Assembly (NCBI GenBank): GCA_963826145.1
Contig: CAWGVW010000001.1
Coordinates: 1,116,001 to 1,180,000 of the forward strand
From: JBGPLJ01 sp963826145
GTDB lineage: Bacteria > Pseudomonadota > Gammaproteobacteria > Steroidobacterales > Steroidobacteraceae
Length of the DNA: 64,000 bases
Direction: 5' to 3'
Notes under the pieces: model-generated
Databases searched by the model: none
The model's input: the letters and a program-made list of their open reading frames with translations, nothing else
Told to the model about the DNA's origin: nothing
Shown here: positions 50,449 to 59,323 of the stretch, piece after piece
Numbering within the stretch: the first letter of the stretch is position 1
Layout: the number at the start of each line of letters is the position of its first letter
Made by a program: the position numbers and the translations under genes

Positions 50449-52440
50449 TCAGCCGGTGCGCCGCCGCGCCCCAAGGACGTTCGGCAGGCTCGCAATGCGG
50501 GCGAGAATGCGGTTGAGCTCCGTCAGGCTGTGTACTGCGATCTTGAGTTCGATCCGGGCCGTACGCTCACGGGCGTTGAGCAAGGTCGACATCCGCTCGA
50601 TATTCACCTTTTCGTCAGCGAAGACGGCGCTGACGTCCCGCACGAGACCCTGACGGTCCCACGCATCGACTGACACATCGACGCTGAAGAGCCGCTCCGG
50701 GTCCTGACTCCAGTCGACCGGCAGAAGCCGCTCCGGCTGCCGCTGCCCGAGTCGTGCGAGATTGCGGCAGTCTGCGCGATGAATGCTGATGCCGCGCCCA
50801 AGCGTGATGTACCCCGTAATGGCTTCCGGCGGCACGGGGCGGCAGCACCTGGAGAAGTTGCAGAGCAGATCGTCGACGCCCTGGATCGTGAGGCCAGTCG
50901 ATCCGGTCCGCAGCTGCGGCCTCGGGGCCACGCGCCGTTGTGGGCCGGGCTCGGGCGCCGCAGCTTGCGGTGCGGGCGCTCGCTCCTTTGCATCGTCGAT
51001 CTTGCGAAACCACGCGCGAACCTTCGCGCGACTGCGGGCGGAAGCGAGAAATCCGAGGCGTTCGATCAGCCAGTCACGGCTCGGCTGCGAAACCTTGCCC
51101 GTGACAATGTCGACGACTTCGCCGTTCCTGAGCGTGTAGTCGAGCTGCACCATCTTGCCGTCCACGCGCGCGCCACGGCAGCGATGGCCGAGCTCCGTGT
51201 GCACGTGATAGGCGAAGTCGAGCGGCGTCGCGCCTTTCGGCAACTCGATGACTTCGCCCTTTGGACTCAGCACGTAGACGCGATCCTCGAAGATGCCGGC
51301 GCGCAGGCGCTCGATGAGATCGCCCCCCGCGCCGCTTGCGGCTTGCGGCTCGAGGAGCGATCGCAACCGGTCGATCTTGCGCGCGTAGGCCGAGTCGCGC
51401 GGTCCGACGTCCTTGTAGCGCCAGTGCGAGCCGATGCCGAGCTCCGCCTGGGAGTGCATCTCCTGCGTGCGGATCTGCACTTCGAGCGTCTGATCGCCGG
51501 GACCCGTTACGGCGGTATGGATGGAGCGGTAGCCGTTGTCCTTCGGCGTCGCGATGTAGTCGTCAAATTCGCCGGCAATGTACGGCCACAGCCCGTGTAC
51601 AACGCCGAGCGCCGCGTAGCAGTCGGGAACGGACGCGACCAGCACGCGCACGGCGCGGATGTCGAAGACCTGTTCGAAGGGAAGCTCCTTCTGCTGCATC
51701 TTTCGCCAGATGCTGTACATGTGTTTCGGTCGGCCGGCGACTTCGGCCGCAACGCCCGCCCGCGCGAGTTCCCGGGCGAGCAGTGCACGCACGTCCTCGA
51801 GGTAGCGCTCACGGTCAAGCCGCCGCGCGCCGAGCGCGGCAGCAATGCGCCGGTAGTCTTCGGGTTCGAGGTAGCGGAACGCGAGATCCTCGAGCTCCCA
51901 CTTGAGCTGCCAGACGCCCAACCGGTTCGCGAGCGGTGCATAGAGTTCCCGCGTTTCGAGCGCAATGCGTCGCTGTTCCGCGGCTGGCGCCGTCTTAGCC
52001 ATGCGCAGCAGGTGCAGTTGCTCTGCAAGCCGGACGATGACGAGGCGCGGGTCGTCGACAATGGCAAGCAGCATCTTGCGCAGCGCCTCGGCCTGCGCCG
52101 GAGACAGACCGCTCTGCGGGTCCCAACGCGTGGTAGTCGCGAAGCGCCCGACTTCGCCCAGTTCGGTGGCGAGCCGCACGGCCGCTGCGCCGAGCGCATG
52201 GACGAGCTGATCGCTCGTCAGCAGACGGGCATCGAGGATCGGGAAAGCAAGCGCACCGAGAACAATGTCGTCATCCGTACCGAGCGACTCGACGATCGCG
52301 GCGACGGCCGAACCGTGCGAGATCGCAGCCGCGGGAGCGGAGGACGCGGCAGCCGCGTCCGGCAAACTCTCGAGCAGGCGCCCGCGCGCCGCGAGCAGGC
52401 GCTCGGAGACCGGCCGGGCGGACGAAGTTGTTGTTTCCAC
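50449..52440 (-). CDS. relA: GTP pyrophosphokinase RelA
   Basis: Ribosome-associated (p)ppGpp synthetase of 663 aa for the stringent response. The N-terminal pseudo-hydrolase domain has lost the HD motif: where SpoT/Rel have an HD pair, this reads ALAFPILDARLLT. The synthetase domain is intact (RPKHMYSIWRKM, FDIRAVRVLV) and carries the RelA-type EFDD motif before YIATPKDNGYRSIH instead of the RxKD of bifunctional enzymes. TGS (about residues 395-455) and a C-terminal ACT domain (RQGLVRDVSAVFADEKVNI) are present. The start is GTG. It is divergent from yebC. Confidence 0.95.
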   Translation of the reverse strand: METTTSSARPVSERLLAARGRLLESLPDAAAASSAPAAAISHGSAVAAIVESLGTDDDIVLGALAFPILDARLLTSDQLVHALGAAAVRLATELGEVGRFATTTRWDPQSGLSPAQAEALRKMLLAIVDDPRLVIVRLAEQLHLLRMAKTAPAAEQRRIALETRELYAPLANRLGVWQLKWELEDLAFRYLEPEDYRRIAAALGARRLDRERYLEDVRALLARELARAGVAAEVAGRPKHMYSIWRKMQQKELPFEQVFDIRAVRVLVASVPDCYAALGVVHGLWPYIAGEFDDYIATPKDNGYRSIHTAVTGPGDQTLEVQIRTQEMHSQAELGIGSHWRYKDVGPRDSAYARKIDRLRSLLEPQAASGAGGDLIERLRAGIFEDRVYVLSPKGEVIELPKGATPLDFAYHVHTELGHRCRGARVDGKMVQLDYTLRNGEVVDIVTGKVSQPSRDWLIERLGFLASARSRAKVRAWFRKIDDAKERAPAPQAAAPEPGPQRRVAPRPQLRTGSTGLTIQGVDDLLCNFSRCCRPVPPEAITGYITLGRGISIHRADCRNLARLGQRQPERLLPVDWSQDPERLFSVDVSVDAWDRQGLVRDVSAVFADEKVNIERMSTLLNARERTARIELKIAVHSLTELNRILARIASLPNVLGARRRTG

Positions 52441-52566
52441 GGCTGAATTGAGGCGATTAATCGATGCCGCGAGGTGCGTTTGCCAGTACTATACCCGCCT
52501 CCCCGGACGCGAACCGGGGCGTCGCGCGGCGCCAGTCGAAAGCGATTCGAGAGCAGCAGGTGTGCA

Positions 52567-53310
52567 ATGGCGGGACATAGCAAATGGGCCAACATCCAGC
52601 ATCGCAAAGGGGCCCAGGACAAGAAGCGCGGCAAGATTTTCACCAAGCTGATCCGTGAGATCAGTACGGCCGCGCGCGCTGGTGGGCCGGATCCGGCCTC
52701 CAATGCACGGCTGCGGCTCGCAGTCGATAAAGCGCGGCTGCAAAGCATGCCCAAAGACAACGTCGAGCGGGCCATCAAGCGGGCGACGGGCGGCGACGGC
52801 GCCGACAGCTTCCAGGAAGCTCGCTACGAGGGCTATGGGCCCGGGGGCGTTGCCGTCATGGTCAAATGCCTGACCGACAATCGCAATCGCACCGTGTCCG
52901 ACGTCCGCTACGCCTTCACGCGCCACGGCGGCAATCTCGGCGCCGACGGCTCGGTGGGCTATCTCTTCAATCAGGTGGGTCTCATTGCATTTGCGCCGGG
53001 GCTCGATGAAGAGAGGGTGATGGAAGCTGCCCTCGAGGCCGGAGCCGAGGACGTCGTCGCGAACGAGGACGGCTCGATCGAGGTGCTCACCGACCCCGGC
53101 GAATTCGAAAAGGTGCGCGATGCGCTCGTGAAAGCCGGTTTCACGGCGGCCGAGGCCGAAGTGACGATGCGCGCCTCCACGTCAACGCCGCTCGCGGGCG
53201 ATCAGGCGCAGTCGATGCTGGCCATGCTCGAAGCTCTGGAAGATCTCGACGACGTGCAGGACGTCTATTCCAACGCCGAAATCGCGGACGACGTACTTGC
53301 GCGGGCTTAG
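52567..53310 (+). CDS. yebC: YebC/PmpR family transcriptional regulator or translation factor
   Basis: A 247-aa YebC-type protein. Family members bind DNA (PmpR) or, in recent work, relieve ribosome stalling at proline stretches. The start MAGHSKWANIQHRKGAQDKK is the family signature, with later GGNLGADGSVGYLF and VYSNAEIADDVL. The ATG at 52567 has AGCAGG about 9 nt upstream; the frame extends to 52474 without homology. It stands immediately before ruvC, a widely conserved order. Confidence 0.94.
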   Translation: MAGHSKWANIQHRKGAQDKKRGKIFTKLIREISTAARAGGPDPASNARLRLAVDKARLQSMPKDNVERAIKRATGGDGADSFQEARYEGYGPGGVAVMVKCLTDNRNRTVSDVRYAFTRHGGNLGADGSVGYLFNQVGLIAFAPGLDEERVMEAALEAGAEDVVANEDGSIEVLTDPGEFEKVRDALVKAGFTAAEAEVTMRASTSTPLAGDQAQSMLAMLEALEDLDDVQDVYSNAEIADDVLARA

Positions 53311-53353
53311 GATCAAGTCCCTCGATCAGCTCGGCCCGCGGGCCAGCTTCACG

Positions 53354-53863
53354 ATGCAGACGGCCGTCGCGACTCGCGTGCGCGTGCTCGGCATCGATCC
53401 AGGGTCGCGGCGCACGGGCTTCGGAGTGATCGACTGCGGGGGACCTGCGCTCGCGTACATCGCAAGCGGCGCGATTGCGGTGAGCGGCCGGGTCTTCACC
53501 GACCGCCTGCGCACGATTTTCGACCGCCTGCGCGACGTGATCGGCGAGTATCAGCCGGACGAAATCGCGATCGAGCGGGTATTCGTCCACAAGAACGTCG
53601 ACAGCGCCCTCAAGCTCGGTCAGGCGCGCGGCGCCGCACTCTGCGCGGTGATGAACGGTACGACGCGCGTCTACGAATACGCGCCACGGGCCGTCAAGCA
53701 TGCGATCACTGGCTACGGCGCCGCTGAGAAATCGCAGGTGGCATGGATGGTCCGCAGGGCCCTGTCTTTCGATGGCAAGTTGACTGCGGATGCGGCGGAC
53801 GCGCTCGCGCTCGCTATCTGTCATGCGCAAAGCCGGACGCTGCTGAAACGGGTGGCGCGGTGA
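53354..53863 (+). CDS. ruvC: Crossover junction endodeoxyribonuclease RuvC
   Basis: Holliday junction resolvase of 169 aa. Catalytic acidic residues are Asp15 (LGIDPGSRRTGFG), Glu74 (IAIERVFVHKN) and the C-terminal DAADALALAICH pair. It is a homodimer that cuts junctions held by RuvAB. The ATG at 53354 gives the usual length; the in-frame ATG at 53297 lies upstream of homology. The stop overlaps the ruvA start by 4 nt. Confidence 0.96.
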   Translation: MQTAVATRVRVLGIDPGSRRTGFGVIDCGGPALAYIASGAIAVSGRVFTDRLRTIFDRLRDVIGEYQPDEIAIERVFVHKNVDSALKLGQARGAALCAVMNGTTRVYEYAPRAVKHAITGYGAAEKSQVAWMVRRALSFDGKLTADAADALALAICHAQSRTLLKRVAR

Positions 53864-54459
53864 TCGGCTTTCTGCGCGGGCGCATCGCCGTCAAACAGCC
53901 GCCGCTCCTCGTCATCGAAGTGAACGGCGTCGGCTATGAACTCGAGGCCCCGATGTCGACGCACTACGGCCTCGCGAATCTTGGTGCGGAAGTGACGCTC
54001 TTCACGCATCTCGTTGTCCGCGAAGACGCCCACATGCTGTATGGCTTCGCGACGGAACCGGAACGGCGGCTCTTTCGCAGCCTCCTCAAGGTGTCGGGCG
54101 TCGGGCCGCGCATCGCGATCGGGATTCTGTCCGGCATTTCCGTCGATGGCTTCCAGCGCTGCGTGGAGACGCAGGACATTACGGCGCTCACGCGCATTCC
54201 GGGCGTCGGCCGCAAGACCGCGGAACGGCTCCTCATCGAGATGCGGGATCGGGTTCGCGTGCTGGTTGAGAGCATCGCAGTGACGCCGGTCGGCAACGGT
54301 GGCGCTACCGCGAGTCCCGAAGGCGAGGCGTACAGCGCGCTCATCGCGCTCGGCTACAAGCCGGCGGAGGCGACGAGACTCATCAAGGGAGTGGACGCGG
54401 GCGACGCGACCACCGAGGATATCATCCGCCGCGCGCTGCAGAGCGCGGCGCGCGAGTAA
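53860..54459 (+). CDS. ruvA: Holliday junction branch migration protein RuvA
   Basis: Junction-specific DNA-binding subunit of 199 aa. Domain I (OB fold, about residues 1-63) starts MIGFLRGRIAVKQPP and contains VGYELEAP. Domain II has two helix-hairpin-helix motifs, VSGVGPRIAIGILS and IPGVGRKTAERLL. Domain III (about 150-199) binds RuvB. The GTG start overlaps the ruvC stop. I see no SOS box upstream of ruvA, unlike in E. coli. Confidence 0.96.
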   Translation: MIGFLRGRIAVKQPPLLVIEVNGVGYELEAPMSTHYGLANLGAEVTLFTHLVVREDAHMLYGFATEPERRLFRSLLKVSGVGPRIAIGILSGISVDGFQRCVETQDITALTRIPGVGRKTAERLLIEMRDRVRVLVESIAVTPVGNGGATASPEGEAYSALIALGYKPAEATRLIKGVDAGDATTEDIIRRALQSAARE

Positions 54460-54472
54460 GCGGGGCGAGTCG

Positions 54473-55519
54473 ATGACCATGGCGGAGACCCAACGAGTGA
54501 TCACTCCCGAGGCGACCGGCCCCGACGAGGCTGTCGATCGCGCGGTGCGCCCAAAGCTGCTCGCCGACTACGTGGGGCAGAGCGCGGTCAAGGCGAAGAT
54601 GGAAATCTTCATCGCGGCCGCGCGCCAGCGGGCCGATGCCCTCGATCACGTGCTGATCTTCGGACCGCCCGGTCTCGGCAAGACGACACTCGCGCACATC
54701 GTTGCGAACGAACTCGGCGTGAAGCTCCGCCAGACGTCGGGTCCCGTTCTCGAAAGACCAGGCGACCTCGCGGCTCTCCTGACGAATCTCGAGCCGCGCG
54801 ACGTGCTCTTCATCGACGAGATCCATCGCATGAGCCCGGTCGTGGAAGAGATTCTCTATCCGGCCATGGAAGACTATGAGCTCGACCTGATGGTGGGCGA
54901 GGGTCCCGCCGCCCGCTCGATCAAGCTGCAGCTCCCGCCATTCACACTGGTCGGGGCGACGACGCGCGCAGGACTTCTGACCTCGCCATTGCGGGACCGA
55001 TTCGGCATCGTCGAGCGACTCGAGTTCTATTCCGTCGCCGAGCTCGAACGCATCGTGCGCCGCTCGGCCGGCATCCTTGCCCTCGAAGTCGACGACGACG
55101 GCGCGCATTCGATTGCCGAGCGGGCCCGTGGCACGCCGCGAATTGCGAATCGGCTGCTCCGCCGGGTCCGTGACTTCGCCGAAGTGAAGGCGGACGGCCG
55201 CATTACCCAATCCGTGGCCGCTGCGGCGCTTGACCTGCTCGAAGTCGATCCACTCGGATTCGATGTGCTCGACCGCAAGCTCCTGCTCCTCATCGTCGAG
55301 AAATTCGGCGGCGGGCCCGTGGGCGTCGACAGCCTGGCGGCAGCGCTCGGCGAAGAGCGCGGCACGATCGAGGATGTCATCGAGCCCTTCCTCATCCAGC
55401 AGGGTTATCTCATGCGCACGGCACGCGGGCGCATCGCGACGAAGAGCGCGTACCTGCATTTCGGCGTCGACCCGCCCGCGCCCGAGCGCTCGGGCAGTCT
55501 CGAACTCTTCGATCGTTGA
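54473..55519 (+). CDS. ruvB: Holliday junction branch migration ATPase RuvB
   Basis: AAA+ motor of 348 aa. Walker A is FGPPGLGKTT, Walker B is FIDEIHRMSPVVEE and the sensor-1/arginine-finger region is VGATTRAGLLTSPLRDRFG. A C-terminal winged helix (about residues 265-335) contacts DNA. An N-terminal DRAVRPKLLADYVGQ is typical. The ATG at 54473 is used, with a second at 54479; it lies 13 nt after ruvA. Confidence 0.97.
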   Translation: MTMAETQRVITPEATGPDEAVDRAVRPKLLADYVGQSAVKAKMEIFIAAARQRADALDHVLIFGPPGLGKTTLAHIVANELGVKLRQTSGPVLERPGDLAALLTNLEPRDVLFIDEIHRMSPVVEEILYPAMEDYELDLMVGEGPAARSIKLQLPPFTLVGATTRAGLLTSPLRDRFGIVERLEFYSVAELERIVRRSAGILALEVDDDGAHSIAERARGTPRIANRLLRRVRDFAEVKADGRITQSVAAAALDLLEVDPLGFDVLDRKLLLLIVEKFGGGPVGVDSLAAALGEERGTIEDVIEPFLIQQGYLMRTARGRIATKSAYLHFGVDPPAPERSGSLELFDR

Positions 55520-55535
55520 AGCGGAGCCCCGAACG

Positions 55536-55946
55536 TTGCCAGTTCGATTCACGTGGCCCGTACGAGTCTACTGGGAAGATACCGACGGCCAGGGCGTCGT
55601 CTACTACGCGAACTATCTCAAGTTCATGGAACGTTGTCGCACCGAGTGGCTGCGCTCGATCGGCGTCGACCAGGTGCGCCTCAGAGCCGAGCAGGGACTC
55701 ATCTTCGTTATCGTCTCGCTCGAGGCGGACTACAAGCGCCCGGCATGCCTCGACGATGAACTAACGGTGACCTGCGAAATCGAAGAGCACGGCCGCGCCA
55801 CCTTCACGTTCCGCCAGGAAATATTCCGTGGCGGCGATCGGGGAGAGCTCCTGGTGAGCGGCCGCACGCGCGCCGCATGCCTCGAGGCGCAATCGATGAA
55901 ACCGAAAGCTTTCCCTCCCGTCCTCGTCAAGGAGCTCGAGCAGTGA
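55536..55946 (+). CDS. ybgC: Tol-Pal system-associated acyl-CoA thioesterase YbgC
   Basis: Hot-dog-fold thioesterase of 136 aa encoded at the head of tol-pal operons. The active-site Asp lies in VYWEDTDGQGVVYYANYL, followed by FMERCRTEWLRSIG. A TTG start at 55536 with GGAG upstream is used because no in-frame ATG or GTG fits; longer frames enter ruvB. The stop overlaps the tolQ GTG. Confidence 0.9.
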   Translation: MPVRFTWPVRVYWEDTDGQGVVYYANYLKFMERCRTEWLRSIGVDQVRLRAEQGLIFVIVSLEADYKRPACLDDELTVTCEIEEHGRATFTFRQEIFRGGDRGELLVSGRTRAACLEAQSMKPKAFPPVLVKELEQ

Positions 55947-56653
55947 ATGGCGACCTCAATGTCTGGAAGCTCGTGGTCGATGCGAGCGTCATTGTTCAAT
56001 TCGTGCTCGGCCTGCTGCTGCTCGCTTCCGTTTCCTCCTGGGCGGTGATCCTGCGCAAGCGCAGCCTCGTGCGCCGCGCGCGCGATGAAGCGGACGGCTT
56101 CGAGCGTCACTTCTGGTCGGGCGGTGACCTTGTCGCCCTGCACAAGGCCATCGAGTCGAAAGCCATAAGCGCCGGTGGCATGGAGAGCATTTTCGAATCC
56201 GGGTTTCGCGAATTCGGGCGGCTGCGCCAGCAGAGCGGGATCTCCTCGTCACAGGTTCTCGAGGGTGCGCAGCGCGCGATGCGCGTCGCGCAGTTCAAGG
56301 AGATCGACCGGTTAGAACACAATCTTGCGATGCTCGCGACGGTCGGATCGATCAGTCCCTACGTCGGGCTCTTCGGCACGGTCTGGGGCATCATGGGGGC
56401 GTTCACCTCGCTCGGGAACGTCCAGCAGGTGACGCTCGCGATGGTGGCGCCCGGCATCGCAGAGGCGCTGATCGCGACGGCCGCCGGACTCTTCGCGGCG
56501 ATTCCCGCCGTCGTCGGCTACAACCGCTTCGCTGACCAGGTGAGCCGCCTGGAACTGCGCTACAACACCTTCATGGAGGAGTTCTCGACGATCCTGCAGC
56601 GGCACGTGCAACCGCATCTGCAAGCCAGCCCGGTGCCGAAGGGCACGGGCTGA
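55943..56653 (+). CDS. tolQ: Tol-Pal system proton channel subunit TolQ
   Basis: Inner-membrane protein of 236 aa with three transmembrane segments (about residues 13-37, 130-155 and 170-195). It belongs to the ExbB/TolQ/MotA family and works with TolR. Family blocks are MLATVGSISPYVGLFGTVWG and GIMGAFTSLGNVQQV, then IAEALIATAAGLFAAIPAVV. The GTG start overlaps the ybgC stop; tolR starts 5 nt after its own stop. Confidence 0.95.
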   Translation: MNGDLNVWKLVVDASVIVQFVLGLLLLASVSSWAVILRKRSLVRRARDEADGFERHFWSGGDLVALHKAIESKAISAGGMESIFESGFREFGRLRQQSGISSSQVLEGAQRAMRVAQFKEIDRLEHNLAMLATVGSISPYVGLFGTVWGIMGAFTSLGNVQQVTLAMVAPGIAEALIATAAGLFAAIPAVVGYNRFADQVSRLELRYNTFMEEFSTILQRHVQPHLQASPVPKGTG

Positions 56654-56658
56654 CAGTC

Positions 56659-57111
56659 ATGCCGCAAGCGACGCGCAGCCGGCGACTGATGGGCGAGATC
56701 AATGTCGTCCCGTATATCGATGTGATGCTAGTGCTTCTCATCATCTTCATGATCACCGCGCCGCTTCTCACGCAGGGCATCAAGGTCGACCTGCCGAAGG
56801 CGGATGCGGCGCCGCTCGACGCCGAGTTCCTGCGAGAGCATCAGCCGCTTGTGCTGACGGTGGATGCGGCGGGACATTTCTTTCTGAACATTGGTAGTGG
56901 CAAGGACAAGGCCATCGACGCCCGCACCGTTGTCGCGCGCGCCGCAGCCGTCATGCGGCGAGATCCGGAAGCGCCGGTGCTCGTCCGGGCTGACGAGAAG
57001 GTGCCGTACGGCAAGGTTGTGAGCGGCATGGTGCTGCTGCAGAAGGCGGGAGCGCAGAAAGTCGGCTTCCTTACCGATCCGCCGGAATCGCTCGAGGCCG
57101 CGAGGCCCTAG
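56659..57111 (+). CDS. tolR: Tol-Pal system protein TolR
   Basis: ExbD/TolR family protein of 150 aa with one N-terminal transmembrane helix. The proton-carrying Asp is in INVVPYIDVMLVLLIIFM (about residue 21). The periplasmic domain contains ITAPLLTQGIKVDLP and PVLVRADEKVPYGKVV. It couples proton flow to TolA via TolQ. Confidence 0.95.
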   Translation: MPQATRSRRLMGEINVVPYIDVMLVLLIIFMITAPLLTQGIKVDLPKADAAPLDAEFLREHQPLVLTVDAAGHFFLNIGSGKDKAIDARTVVARAAAVMRRDPEAPVLVRADEKVPYGKVVSGMVLLQKAGAQKVGFLTDPPESLEAARP

Positions 57112-57125
57112 GCCATGGCCAGACC

Positions 57126-57932
57126 ATGGTGATAAAGCGAGGCTTCTGGCGCGAGCATGCCGTGGCACTCACGGTGTCGATTGTGCTGCATGTCGCGCTT
57201 GCCGCGGCGATCGTCTACGGCTGGTGGCAGTGGCACAACCGTCCGCAGCCACCGCAGCCGCTCCCGATCCAGGCCACAGTCGTCGATGAGGCGGCAATCA
57301 AGCGGGAGACTGCAAAGCTCGAAGCGGCGGCACAGGCGGAAAGGGACCGCGAGACGGAAGTGAAGCGCGAAGCTGCGGAGGAGGCCGCGAAGCTCGAGGA
57401 ACTGAAGACGCAGCGCGAAGCCGCGGAGCAGAGTGCGCGCGAGGAAGCAGAGCGCAAGCAGGCTGAGGCCGAAGCGCAAGCGCAGGCAAAAGCCAAGGCG
57501 GATGCCCTGGCGGACGCCAAGCGCAAGCAGGATTCGGCGAAGCTGGCGGCAGACAAGAAGCGCAAGGCGGACGACGCGAAGCAGCGCGCCGCGCGCGAAG
57601 CGGAGCTCAAGCGTCAGCTCGACGCGGAGGAACAGCGCCAGGCTGCGGTGAACTCCGGCGCGCTTGCCGACTATCTCGCGCAGATCCAGGCACGCATCCA
57701 GCGTGTCTGGAACCGACCGCCGACTGCGGTGGCGGGGCTCGATTGCACCGTTTACATCACGCAGGTGCCCGGTGGGACGATCGCGTCGGCACGTCTCGGC
57801 GAATGCAATGGCGATCAGGCGACCCGCGAGTCCATACTCGCGGCCGTGTACCGGGCATCGCCCCTGCCCGCGCCTTCGAATCCCGACCTCTTCGATCGGA
57901 ATCTCAAAGTGCCGTTTAGACCGGAGCCGTAA
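57126..57932 (+). CDS. tolA: Tol-Pal system protein TolA
   Basis: Energy-transducing protein of 268 aa. One transmembrane segment (about residues 11-36) is followed by a long Ala/Glu/Lys-rich helix (about 55-178) and a short C-terminal domain (about 179-268) with DYLAQIQARIQRVWNRPP. The helix is shorter than the E. coli equivalent (421 aa protein). The low-complexity helix explains long spurious frames on the other strand. It follows tolR by 14 nt and precedes tolB by 5 nt. Confidence 0.93.
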   Translation: MVIKRGFWREHAVALTVSIVLHVALAAAIVYGWWQWHNRPQPPQPLPIQATVVDEAAIKRETAKLEAAAQAERDRETEVKREAAEEAAKLEELKTQREAAEQSAREEAERKQAEAEAQAQAKAKADALADAKRKQDSAKLAADKKRKADDAKQRAAREAELKRQLDAEEQRQAAVNSGALADYLAQIQARIQRVWNRPPTAVAGLDCTVYITQVPGGTIASARLGECNGDQATRESILAAVYRASPLPAPSNPDLFDRNLKVPFRPEP

Positions 57933-57937
57933 CTTAA

Positions 57938-59254
57938 GTGGATCGACCGATGCTGAAACGCTGCAAGATCTGGCTCCTCTTCGTGCTCGCCGGCGTCTGC
58001 GCCGAGGCCGCGCACGCGGAACTCACGATCGTCATCACCAAGGGGAGCGATCAGGCGATCCCGATCGCAATCGTGCCCTTCGGCTGGAATGGTGTCGGGC
58101 CCGTGCCCTTCGACGTCGCGCAGATCGTCGCCGCGGATCTCGCTCGCAGCGGCCGTTTCAAGCCGATGGACCGGCAGGACATGGTCGCGCTCCCGTCACG
58201 CGGCGACCAGATCCAGTTCGAGGACTGGCGTCTCCTCAAGAGCGACTTCATTGTCGTCGGACGTATCGTGGCCAGTGCGGCCGATCAGTATGCGGTGGAA
58301 TATGAGATCTACAACGTCCTTACCGGCCAGCGCCTCGCCGGCGACCAGATTGCGTCGGCAACGTCGACACTTCGCTCAGCTGCCCATCGCGTGGCCGATG
58401 CAGTGTTCGAGAAATTGACCGGCGTGCGCGGCGCGTTCGCGACACGCATTGCCTACGTCTCGGTGGACGGCCGTCCGCCCAAACAGAGTTACCAGCTGAT
58501 CGTGGCCGACGCCGACGGCGCCAATGTGCACGTGATCGCATCCGGATCGGAGCCGATCATGTCGCCGTCGTGGTCGCCCGACGGATCGCGGCTCGCGTAC
58601 GTTTCTTTCGAAAGCCGGCAGTCCGCGATCTACGTCCAGGAACTGCGCACGGGCGCTCGCACGCGCGCGTCCGGATGGTCGGGCGTCAACGGCGCGCCAG
58701 CCTGGTCGCCCGACGGCAAGCAACTCGCGCTCGCGCTGTCGCGCCGGGACGGCAATCTCGACATCTATGTCCTGACTCTCGCGGATCAGAGTCTCGCGCG
58801 GGTCACCGAGGATCCGGCGATCGACACTGAACCTGCCTGGTCCATCGACGGTCAGAGCCTCTACTTTACGTCTGACCGCGCCGGCGGACCGCAGATTTAC
58901 AAAGTGGCGGTGACGGCAGGATCCAAGGTCAAACGCATGACGTTCGACAGCAGCTACAACGCGCGGGCCCGGGTCGCGCCCGATGAACATGAGATTGCCT
59001 ACGTAACGCTCGACGGCGGCGGATACCGCATTGGGGCGCTCGACCTCAAGTCGGGAAGCTCGCGGGTGTTGACGAACGGCACGCTCGACGAATCGCCGAG
59101 CTATGCACCGAACGGCGTGATGCTCATCTATGCGAGCCAGGAGCGGGGACGCGGCGTTCTCGCGATCGTCTCGACGGACGGCAAGGTAAAGGAAAGTCTC
59201 GCCGCGGACCAGGGCGAAGTCCGCGAACCGGTCTGGGGTCCGTTTGCGAAGTGA
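57938..59254 (+). CDS. tolB: Tol-Pal system periplasmic protein TolB
   Basis: Periplasmic beta-propeller protein of 438 aa interacting with Pal. The signal peptide ends at AHA before ELTIVI. An N-terminal domain (about residues 30-165) is followed by propeller blades with SPSWSPDGSRLAYVSFE, APAWSPDGKQLALALS and EPAWSIDGQSLYFTSD. The GTG at 57938 or the ATG at 57950, four codons later, may be the start; the ATG gives the better signal peptide. Confidence 0.95.
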   Translation: MDRPMLKRCKIWLLFVLAGVCAEAAHAELTIVITKGSDQAIPIAIVPFGWNGVGPVPFDVAQIVAADLARSGRFKPMDRQDMVALPSRGDQIQFEDWRLLKSDFIVVGRIVASAADQYAVEYEIYNVLTGQRLAGDQIASATSTLRSAAHRVADAVFEKLTGVRGAFATRIAYVSVDGRPPKQSYQLIVADADGANVHVIASGSEPIMSPSWSPDGSRLAYVSFESRQSAIYVQELRTGARTRASGWSGVNGAPAWSPDGKQLALALSRRDGNLDIYVLTLADQSLARVTEDPAIDTEPAWSIDGQSLYFTSDRAGGPQIYKVAVTAGSKVKRMTFDSSYNARARVAPDEHEIAYVTLDGGGYRIGALDLKSGSSRVLTNGTLDESPSYAPNGVMLIYASQERGRGVLAIVSTDGKVKESLAADQGEVREPVWGPFAK

Positions 59255-59287
59255 GCCTTGACCGCGCGAGATCACGAGTGCTAACTA

Positions 59288-59307
59288 GCGGCGCGCCGGC
59301 GCGCCGC
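59288..59307. promoter_or_regulatory. 20-bp perfect palindrome between tolB and pal
   Basis: GCGGCGCGCC followed directly by its complement GGCGCGCCGC, 10 bp per arm with no loop, 16 nt before the pal ATG and abutting the GGAGG ribosome-binding site. No U-run follows, so it is a stable leader hairpin rather than an intrinsic terminator. Confidence 0.6.
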
Positions 59308-59323
59308 GGAAATCGGAGGAAAC

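Noticed and set aside
50779..52446. 555-codon open frame antisense to relA
   Set aside because: Mirrors the relA reading frame and lacks any family features.
53290..53350. SOS control of ruvAB as in E. coli
   Set aside because: No CTGT-N8-ACAG box upstream of ruvC or ruvA.
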